NCBI GenBank assembly: GCA_029555885.1
Contig: JAKPQT010000462.1
Span: 1 to 6,573 of the forward strand
DNA: 6,573 nucleotides
Origin: Chloroflexota bacterium
GTDB taxonomy: Bacteria > Chloroflexota > Anaerolineae > CG2-30-64-16
Direction: 5' to 3'
Numbering within the stretch: position 1 is the stretch's first letter; every line of letters starts with the position of its first letter. The position numbers and the translations under genes are program-made. Below, one piece after another: positions 1 through 4,884 of the stretch. The notes below the pieces were generated by a model. The model was not told where the DNA came from. It saw only the letters and a program-made list of their open reading frames with translations, and made no database searches.

Positions 1-72
1 CGGCGAGGTTGAGCCGTACACCCGCTCAGGATGCTCCGCGCATCGGGATTTGCTGATAGTGCGGGGGTGAGA

Positions 73-102
73 TTGGCCCCTGCATACAGGGGGTGCTATA
101 AT
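73..102 (+). promoter_or_regulatory. Sigma-70-type promoter for gdhA with extended -10
   Basis: A perfect TATAAT lies at 97-102, preceded by TG at 94-95, which gives the extended -10 form TGnTATAAT. A partial -35 (TTGGCC, 4 of 6 matches to TTGACA) sits at 73-78 with an 18-nt spacer. Transcription should start near 109, leaving about 120 nt of leader before the gdhA start. The spacer contains an inverted repeat, CCCCTG (77-82) and CAGGGG (87-92) around CATA, which could be an operator. No experimental start site is known to me; the call rests on the consensus match and on its position before a gene. Confidence 0.7.
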
Positions 103-162
103 CTGTCCTACCAGCGATGGTGCAATCAGCATAGGCCTGGCCCAACTGCTGAATATAGCCGT

Positions 163-194
163 GGAACGGGCCCCTTCCCTGGCGGCCGCGTTCC
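163..194 (+). promoter_or_regulatory. GC-rich hairpin in the gdhA 5' leader
   Basis: Positions 163-172 (GGAACGGGCC) can pair with 184-194 (GGCCGCGTTCC) over ten base pairs with one bulged G at 188 and an 11-nt loop. The stem ends about 22 nt before the Shine-Dalgarno. There is no T-run after it, so it is not an intrinsic terminator. It could influence mRNA stability or translation of gdhA. I do not recognise it as a known riboswitch class, and GC-rich DNA forms such stems by chance. Confidence 0.3.
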
Positions 195-216
195 CGCAAA
201 TCCCTGCAATGGAGCA

Positions 217-225
217 AGGAAGGAG
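217..225 (+). promoter_or_regulatory. Ribosome binding site of gdhA
   Basis: AGGAAGGAG is a strong Shine-Dalgarno, and its end lies 6 nt before the ATG at 232. It decides the start. The reading frame is open further upstream to an ATG at 31, but that codon lies before the predicted promoter (97-102) and has no such site. Confidence 0.8.
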
Positions 226-231
226 TCACTC

Positions 232-1554
232 ATGCGCAACCCAATTCTCGAGGCACCCACACACCTCAAGCCCGAACCCTCCGCTGCCGCGCTGCACCCT
301 GAACAGGACCTTTGGGACACCGTTTTGGCCTCCCTGGATGACGTCGCCGCGCGCCTCCATCTGGATCCCGGCCTCCACGCGATCCTGCGCGAGCCTGAAC
401 GCGAGCTGACCGTGGCCGTGCCGGTCAGCATGGATGACGGCTCGACGAAGGTGTTCAAGGGCTACCGCGTGCAGCACTCGTCGGTGCGCGGCCCGTGCAA
501 GGGGGGGATTCGCTATCATCCGGATGTCAACCTGAACGAAGTCAAGGGCCTGGCTGCGATGATGACGTGGAAGTGCGCGGTCGTCGATATCCCGTTCGGC
601 GGTGCAAAGGGCGGCATCCAGGTCGATCCCACGGGCATGTCGCAGGGCGAACTTGCCCGCATGACCCGGCGCTTTACCTCGATGATCCTGCCCATCCTGG
701 GCGGCAAGCGCGACATCCCCGCGCCCGACGTGAACACCAACGCCCAGGTCATGGCGTGGATCGTGGACACGGCGAACATGATCGAGGGCATCCACATCCC
801 CGAGATCGTCACCGGCAAGCCGCTGTCGTTGGGCGGCTCGCTGGGCCGCAAGGAGGCCACCGGCCGCGGAGTCGCTATCGTCACCGGCGAGCTGCTCAAG
901 CGGGAGGGCCGGGCCCTGTCCGACACGACGGTTGCGGTGCAGGGGTTCGGCAATGTCGGCTCCTGGGCCGCGCGCATCCTGCGCGACATGGGCTGCAAGA
1001 TCGTGGCCATCAGCGATGTGAGCGGCGGGCTGTACAACCCGAACGGGCTGGACCTGGCCGCAATCGACAAGGCCGTCGCCCAGCACCCGCGACACCTGCT
1101 CGAAGGGTATGCTGCGTCGGATGTCGACCGCATCAACAACGAGGAACTGCTCGAGACGCAGGCCGATGTGCTGATTCCTGCGGCCCTGGAGCACCAGATT
1201 CGCGAGGACAATGCCGACCACATCCACGCGCGCTACATCATCGAGGGCGCCAACGGCCCGACGACGCGCGAGGCGGATGAGATCCTGGAGGGCAAGGGCG
1301 TCATCGTCGTGCCCGATATCCTGGCGAACGCGGGCGGCGTCGCGACCAGCTACCTGGAATGGGTCCAGAACCTCCAGAACTTCTATTGGGAAGAGGACGA
1401 GGTCAACCAGCGGCTGACGAGCATCATGAAGCGGAGCTTCGCGGGCGTGTGGGACTTCTCGCGGGCCCAGCCTGTGCCCATGCGCCTCGGCGCGATGATG
1501 CTGGCGGTGTCGAAGGTCGCGGAGACGGCGCAGCAGCGCGGGATTTGGCCGTAA
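232..1554 (+). CDS. gdhA: Glutamate dehydrogenase (Glu/Leu/Phe/Val dehydrogenase family)
   Basis: Cytoplasmic enzyme that interconverts L-glutamate and 2-oxoglutarate plus ammonium with NAD(P)(H). At 440 aa it is the usual length for the hexameric class. The N-terminal substrate domain carries KGGIRYHP (K90), MTWKCAVVDIPFGGAKGG (K114 and catalytic K126) and PAPDVNT (catalytic D166). The C-terminal Rossmann domain has GRKEATGRG (207-213) and the dinucleotide motif GFGNVG (238-243). Late conserved motifs are EGANGPTT (338-345) and NAGGVATSYLEW (366-377), where S373 matches the substrate-binding serine of glutamate enzymes. The WKCAVV and SYLEWVQN stretches favour glutamate over leucine or phenylalanine dehydrogenase. 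D262 at the end of the second Rossmann strand suggests NAD rather than NADP, hence perhaps a catabolic role; this is inference. It has its own promoter and leader. A 193-nt repeat-rich gap separates it from bcp, so cotranscription is uncertain. Confidence 0.96.
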   Translation: MRNPILEAPTHLKPEPSAAALHPEQDLWDTVLASLDDVAARLHLDPGLHAILREPERELTVAVPVSMDDGSTKVFKGYRVQHSSVRGPCKGGIRYHPDVNLNEVKGLAAMMTWKCAVVDIPFGGAKGGIQVDPTGMSQGELARMTRRFTSMILPILGGKRDIPAPDVNTNAQVMAWIVDTANMIEGIHIPEIVTGKPLSLGGSLGRKEATGRGVAIVTGELLKREGRALSDTTVAVQGFGNVGSWAARILRDMGCKIVAISDVSGGLYNPNGLDLAAIDKAVAQHPRHLLEGYAASDVDRINNEELLETQADVLIPAALEHQIREDNADHIHARYIIEGANGPTTREADEILEGKGVIVVPDILANAGGVATSYLEWVQNLQNFYWEEDEVNQRLTSIMKRSFAGVWDFSRAQPVPMRLGAMMLAVSKVAETAQQRGIWP

Positions 1555-1558
1555 GGAC

Positions 1559-1727
1559 GATTGAAGATTGCAGATTGAAGATTGAAGATTGTGGCCCGTC
1601 CCCGGCGATCGTCGATCAGAAACTGGAAGCTGGAAGCCGGAAATCGTGAGCCGTTCGTGCCACAATCTGTCATCCTGGCGAAGCGAAGCTTCGCAAATCT
1701 TCAACCTTCAATCTTCAATCTTCAATC
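1559..1727. repeat. Repeat mosaic bounded by a 31-nt inverted repeat
   Basis: The gap between gdhA and bcp is mostly repeat. The left arm 1559-1589 is built from GATTGAA heptads. It is the reverse complement of 1697-1727 (CTTCAAT units) with 29 of 31 positions matching. A second, nested 9-bp pair is perfect: GATTGTGGC (1587-1595) with GCCACAATC (1659-1667). Between the arms are AACTGGAAGCTGGAAGCCGG (1621-1640) and a stretch from 1669 (GTCATCCTGGCGAAGCGAAG) that resembles the widespread GTCATCCTGAGCGAAGCGAAGG-type repeat. A perfect 12-bp palindrome, GCGAAGCTTCGC, lies at 1683-1694. A transcript could fold into a long hairpin, but no U-tract follows the right arm. The resemblance to dispersed repeats of other genomes is from memory. 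Confidence 0.8.
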
Positions 1728-1736
1728 CGTAATCGT

Positions 1737-1743
1737 GGGAGGG
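1737..1743 (+). promoter_or_regulatory. Ribosome binding site of bcp
   Basis: GGGAGGG lies 4 nt before the ATG at 1748 and only 1 nt before an in-frame GTG at 1745. The spacing is short for the ATG and implausible for the GTG, so the ATG is preferred. Confidence 0.6.
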
Positions 1744-1747
1744 TGTG

Positions 1748-2233
1748 ATGGCGAAGAAGGAGACACCGGAGGGCGTGCCGGCGGTCGGCGAGATGGCGCC
1801 GGACTTCGAGCTGCCGGCAGACGACGGGACGACCGTGCGGTTGAGCGACCTGCGCGGGCAGCGGGTGATCATCTATTTCTACCCCAAGGATGACACGCCC
1901 GGCTGCACGACCCAGGCCTGCGGTTTCCGCGATTCCTACGTGGAAATCACCGAGAAGAACGGCGTGGTGTTGGGCATCAGCCCGGACGGCGTGCAGAGCC
2001 ACATCAAGTTCAAGACGAAGTTCGATCTGCCGTTCCGGCTGCTGGCCGATGAGGATCGCAAGGTGGCGGAGCTTTACGGGGTGTGGCGCGAGAAGACCAA
2101 CTACGGCAAGACCTATATGGGGATTGTCCGCTCACACTTCGTAGTGGATGAGGAAGGCAAGCTGGCGGACGTGCAGTACGACGTCAGCCCGACCGTGAGC
2201 GTGGAGAGCGCGCTGGCAAGCCTGCGGCTGTAA
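1748..2233 (+). CDS. bcp: Thioredoxin-dependent peroxiredoxin, Bcp/PrxQ type
   Basis: Cytoplasmic peroxidase that reduces H2O2 and organic hydroperoxides with electrons from thioredoxin. At 161 aa it is a full-length single AhpC/TSA domain with a thioredoxin fold. The N-terminal APDFELPADDG (17-27) and YFYPKDDTPGCTTQACGFRD (43-62) are typical of the family. C53 in TPGC is the peroxidatic cysteine, with T50 in the same motif. C58, five residues on, is the resolving cysteine expected in the atypical 2-Cys subgroup, as in E. coli Bcp. R128 in GIVRSHFVVD is the conserved active-site arginine. The start at 1748 follows GGGAGGG; a GTG codon immediately upstream is the only close alternative. The gene is followed by a strong intrinsic terminator. 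No OxyR-like or other regulatory site was recognised upstream, where the DNA is repeat-rich. Confidence 0.95.
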   Translation: MAKKETPEGVPAVGEMAPDFELPADDGTTVRLSDLRGQRVIIYFYPKDDTPGCTTQACGFRDSYVEITEKNGVVLGISPDGVQSHIKFKTKFDLPFRLLADEDRKVAELYGVWREKTNYGKTYMGIVRSHFVVDEEGKLADVQYDVSPTVSVESALASLRL

Positions 2234-2245
2234 TTCTGTTTCAAC

Positions 2246-2269
2246 CGCGAAGGCGCGAAGGACGCGAAG
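2246..2269. repeat. Three tandem-like CGCGAAG units
   Basis: CGCGAAG occurs at 2246-2252, 2254-2260 and 2263-2269, giving spacings of 8 and 9 nt. It lies between the bcp stop and its terminator. From memory, this ACCGCGAAGGCGCGAAGGACGCG-like run is a common dispersed intergenic repeat in several high-GC bacterial groups. No function is evident. Confidence 0.65.
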
Positions 2270-2283
2270 CGATCATTTCCCCC

Positions 2284-2328
2284 AACCCGTTTCCTGGGCC
2301 AACGCGCGGCCTGGGAAACGGGTTTTCT
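2284..2328 (+). terminator. Intrinsic terminator after bcp
   Basis: The left arm AACCCGTTTCCTGGGCC (2284-2300) pairs along its whole length with GGCCTGGGAAACGGGTT (2308-2324). Two of the 17 pairs are G-U wobbles, and the loop is 7 nt (AACGCGC). The stem runs straight into TTTTCT (2323-2328), so a Rho-independent terminator is very likely. It separates bcp from the polysaccharide gene that follows. Confidence 0.85.
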
Positions 2329-2393
2329 AAAGCAGCCCGAACGCATGACGGATCGGACGCGCGATAGAGCCTGAATACATCTTGGCCACCAGC

Positions 2394-2399
2394 GGAGGG
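2394..2399 (+). promoter_or_regulatory. Ribosome binding site of the Wzy-like gene
   Basis: GGAGGG ends 6 nt before the ATG at 2406 and so selects that codon. The in-frame TTG at 2382 lies upstream of this site and has no comparable sequence before it. I could not find a convincing promoter between the terminator at 2328 and this point. Confidence 0.7.
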
Positions 2400-2405
2400 C
2401 GAACC

Positions 2406-3716
2406 ATGGCATCTCGTCTCATCACATGGCTCGAACCGCTGTATCTGCTCGCGATTGCTCCGCTGCTCCTCTTTCCCACGGTACGACCGATCTGGACCGC
2501 AGCGGCGCTTGCCCTCTTAGCCCTGGTTTGGCTGTTGCGGGCGTTCCTCCGCCGGGAGGTCTGGCCCGTCACGCCGTTCAACCCGGCGCTGCTGCTGTTC
2601 TGCCTGTCGGTTCCTCCGGCCGTATGGGCATCCGCCTTTCCTGAACTGACCCTCCCCAAGCTCACCGGCCTGATCCTGGGGCTGGCAGCTTTTCGCGCGA
2701 CGGGCTTTTTGGCTACTACGCCGCGGGGGCTTACGGTTATCCTCACGGTGTTCGGTCTGCTCGGCGCGGGCATGTGGGCGGTGGGATTGCTCGGCATCCA
2801 ACTGCCAATCCTCGCGCCCCTGGTCCACCGCCTGCCATCTGCGTTGGTCAGCCTGCCCGGCGCGCCCGAACAGGGCATCAATCCGAACCAGTTGGCCGGC
2901 GTCCTGGCGCTGTATCTGCCCTTCGTTCTTACATGGCTGCTCGTCTGCTTGCGGCGACGGCAGATCGTCTGGGCCGTCTTGTTTGGACTGGTCGCGCTCG
3001 CAGGCGCGGCAACCCTGCTGGTCACGCGTTCGCGCGCCGGCATAGTGGGCATTGCCGCAGCAGTCACGGCACTCGTCATCGTGTCCGTCTACCGGGAAGG
3101 CAGCTTGCGGCAGAAGCGGTGGGTTGTGGTCGCAGCCCTGGTCACCGTGACGGCAGGGCTGGTCGCGGGGGGAGTGTTCCTTCCGGCATGGCTTGCCGGG
3201 ACCGTTGCGAGCAGTCAGGTGGAGGCGCCGCTCGGAGATGCATTGCGGCAGCTATCGCTGGAAGGGCGGGTCGAAATCTGGTCGCGCGCACTGTACGCGC
3301 TGCAGGACTTCCCATTTACCGGCGTCGGGCTGGGCACGTTTCGCCGGGTGGTCAATCTGCTTTATCCGCTGTTCCTCATCCCCGCCGACATCGACATCGC
3401 GCACGCGCACAACATCTTCCTGCAGGTGGGCGTGGACCTCGGGCTCGGGGGGCTAGTGGCGTACGGCGCGTTGTTGCTGGTTGCAGGGGCGGTGGCGTGG
3501 CAGGCCATGCGGGGAGAAGACAGGATGCGGGGTCACATCGCGCTGGGGCTGCTGGTAGCACTGATCGGGCTGCACGTCTACGGGTTGGCCGATGCGCTGG
3601 CCCTGGGTTCGAAGCCCGGGCTGGCGTTCTGGCTGGCGTTGGGGGTGCTCGGAGCCTTGGCGCAATTGCCGAGCGAGCAGCATAGGGACAAGGCGCCTAA
3701 TTCGGGGGTTTTCTGA
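2406..3716 (+). CDS. O-antigen ligase/polymerase-like membrane protein (Wzy_C domain)
   Basis: Polytopic inner-membrane protein of 436 aa with about 10-12 hydrophobic segments, normal for Wzy/WaaL-type proteins. These act on undecaprenyl-linked glycans at the outer face of the membrane, either joining chains or ligating them to an acceptor. The order of signature motifs fits. GINPNQLAG (157-165) opens a membrane helix. LLVTRSRAGIVGI (204-216) is the conserved SR-rich start of the Wzy_C domain. A large loop of roughly 262-345 carries GRVEIWSRALYAL (287-299), PFTGVGLGTF (303-312) and AHAHNIFLQVGVDLG (332-346), where H335 is the family's typical histidine. More membrane helices follow, then a short hydrophilic tail. 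Sequence alone cannot separate ligase from polymerase. It lies after a terminator and converges with a minus-strand sugar-nucleotide gene pair, which supports a polysaccharide role. Its stop is only 6 nt from the opposing stop. Confidence 0.88.
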   Translation: MASRLITWLEPLYLLAIAPLLLFPTVRPIWTAAALALLALVWLLRAFLRREVWPVTPFNPALLLFCLSVPPAVWASAFPELTLPKLTGLILGLAAFRATGFLATTPRGLTVILTVFGLLGAGMWAVGLLGIQLPILAPLVHRLPSALVSLPGAPEQGINPNQLAGVLALYLPFVLTWLLVCLRRRQIVWAVLFGLVALAGAATLLVTRSRAGIVGIAAAVTALVIVSVYREGSLRQKRWVVVAALVTVTAGLVAGGVFLPAWLAGTVASSQVEAPLGDALRQLSLEGRVEIWSRALYALQDFPFTGVGLGTFRRVVNLLYPLFLIPADIDIAHAHNIFLQVGVDLGLGGLVAYGALLLVAGAVAWQAMRGEDRMRGHIALGLLVALIGLHVYGLADALALGSKPGLAFWLALGVLGALAQLPSEQHRDKAPNSGVF

Positions 3717-3725
3717 CCGCGGTCA
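3714..3725. repeat. 12-bp palindrome made of two convergent stop codons
   Basis: TGACCGCGGTCA is a perfect palindrome. Its first three bases are the stop of the Wzy-like gene on the plus strand, and its last three are the stop of the nucleotidyltransferase-like gene on the minus strand. No intrinsic terminator is seen for either gene here, although a TTTT run lies at 3709-3712, inside the last codons of the plus-strand gene. Confidence 0.75.
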
Positions 3726-4881
3726 TATCCGGCCTCGCACGGCGGCCAGGAGGTGAGCGGCACGGGTGCGCCAGCCGGCGCAGCCGTAGCGCGCGGCCAG
3801 CCACGCATCCTCCGGCCAGAGCGCGCGGGCGAGCAGCCGCGCGGCGTCGCGCGGCCGGTCCGCGAGCAATAACTGGTAGATGAAGCGGGCCGGGCCGCCC
3901 GTGATATCCCGGCCCGCGAGCACGGCGGCGGGCGTGACGAAGCGCGCCAGCAGACGGCGGCGTAAGCCGGAGGGCTGTAAGGCTGTCAGCGCGGCAGCGA
4001 CCCCCGGCAACCCCAGCAGCGCGTCGGCCAGGCTCAGGACCTGCCAGACCGCAGTGCGCACCCGCCAGGCGCGCGCCCGCCGGCTGACCGCGGCCCAATC
4101 CAGCGGGCGGCTGCGCGCCACGAGACAGACGTCCAGCAGGCCGCGCACGCCCGGATAGGCCATCTGGTGATTCACGGCCAGGTGGACGGCCAGTTGGATG
4201 ACCGCGTCCTCGGGCGCGAGGGTAGCTGCGCGGCGGCCGGCGACCGTCACGGGCTCGGCGCGGCCCGCGACGCCAGCACTGTCCACCGCGGCGGTGCGAT
4301 GGAGCCATTCGCCCGCAAAGACGCCGTAGTGCAGCTCGACCAGCCCCTGGCCTGGCTGCGCCGGCGAGTTGAATCTCGCCCTCCCGGTCCGCCTGCAGCT
4401 CGACGGGCCGCGTATCCTTGACGTGGCGGCGGTAGCCCGCGGTCTGGAGCGCGGCGACCGCCGCGGGCATCTCCGCGGCGGCCAGCCAGAGGTCGAGGTC
4501 GCCCATCGGGCGACAGGCCGGGTCAGGGTACACGAGATGGGCGAGGGCCGCGCCCTTGAACAGGATGGGGATGATGCCCGCGGCGGCCAGCGCATCGAGG
4601 ACCGCGGCCAGTTCACGGCCGTGCAACTCGGCGTCGGCCGCCGCGCGGTAGTAGGCTGCGGCCAGCGACGGCGCGAGGTCCGGCGGCAGGCGGCCGAACG
4701 CGCCGGCCCGGCGGAGGCGATAGCAGGCATATGCCGCGAGGCCCTGGCCGATCAGCCAGTTCGCCCATGACGCGACGGGCCGGCCGGCGGCCCACTCCGC
4801 CAGCGCTTCATCGTCTGCCAGGGCGTGCAGGAACGTCGTTGCGTCGGGGGGCACGGCGGCGGACGGCTGCCAGACGGGCAT
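3723..4881 (-). pseudogene. Nucleotidyltransferase family protein (NTP_transf_5-like), frameshifted
   Basis: Two minus-strand frames each hold part of one protein. The first, from ATG at 4881, gives the N-terminal half with ILFKGAAL (106-113) and RPMGDLDLWL (124-133). The K-G pair and GD.D acidic pair (D128, D130) are typical of the nucleotidyltransferase fold in this family. After about residue 179 this frame turns into Arg/Gly/Pro-rich nonsense. Sensible coding resumes in the next frame with LVELHYGVFAGEW, LAPEDAVIQLAVHLAVNHQ and GVRGLLDVCLVARS, and runs to the stop at 3723. Removing one base from the CCCC run at 4344-4347 (plus strand) joins them as EIQLAGAARPGLVELHY and gives about 385 aa, a normal family length. 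It starts 3 nt after the dehydratase stop, with only a weak AGG ahead, so translation is probably coupled. Such proteins often sit in exopolysaccharide loci; substrate unknown. It could be a true pseudogene, a sequencing error, or recoding. Confidence 0.8.
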
Positions 4882-4884
4882 CGG

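Noticed and set aside
1..72. End of an upstream gene
   Set aside because: No frame there shows recognisable protein sequence, and I see no stop codon linked to a convincing coding stretch, so nothing is claimed.
31..231. N-terminal extension of glutamate dehydrogenase from the ATG at 31
   Set aside because: The promoter at 73-102 lies downstream of that ATG, the extra 67 residues do not resemble the family, and a strong ribosome binding site precedes the ATG at 232.
232..1554. Leucine or phenylalanine dehydrogenase
   Set aside because: The length (440 aa) and the blocks WKCAVVDIPFGGAKGG, EGANGPTT and SYLEWVQN match glutamate dehydrogenases; leucine enzymes are shorter and differ in these blocks.
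226..1704. Open minus-strand frame of 492 codons opposite gdhA
   Set aside because: It is an antisense shadow of a clearly conserved gene. Its sequence is rich in Arg/His/Asp/Ala without family motifs, and it runs into the repeat region.
1559..1727. Intrinsic terminator of gdhA formed by the long inverted repeat
   Set aside because: The arms are about 107 nt apart and no T-run follows the right arm, so a standard Rho-independent terminator is not supported.
1559..1727. CRISPR array
   Set aside because: The repeated units are only about 7 nt and contiguous; there are no repeats of 25-40 nt separated by unique spacers.
2327..3079. Minus-strand frame of 250 codons within the Wzy-like gene
   Set aside because: Ser/Arg/Thr-rich low-complexity translation opposite a membrane protein with conserved motifs; a typical shadow.
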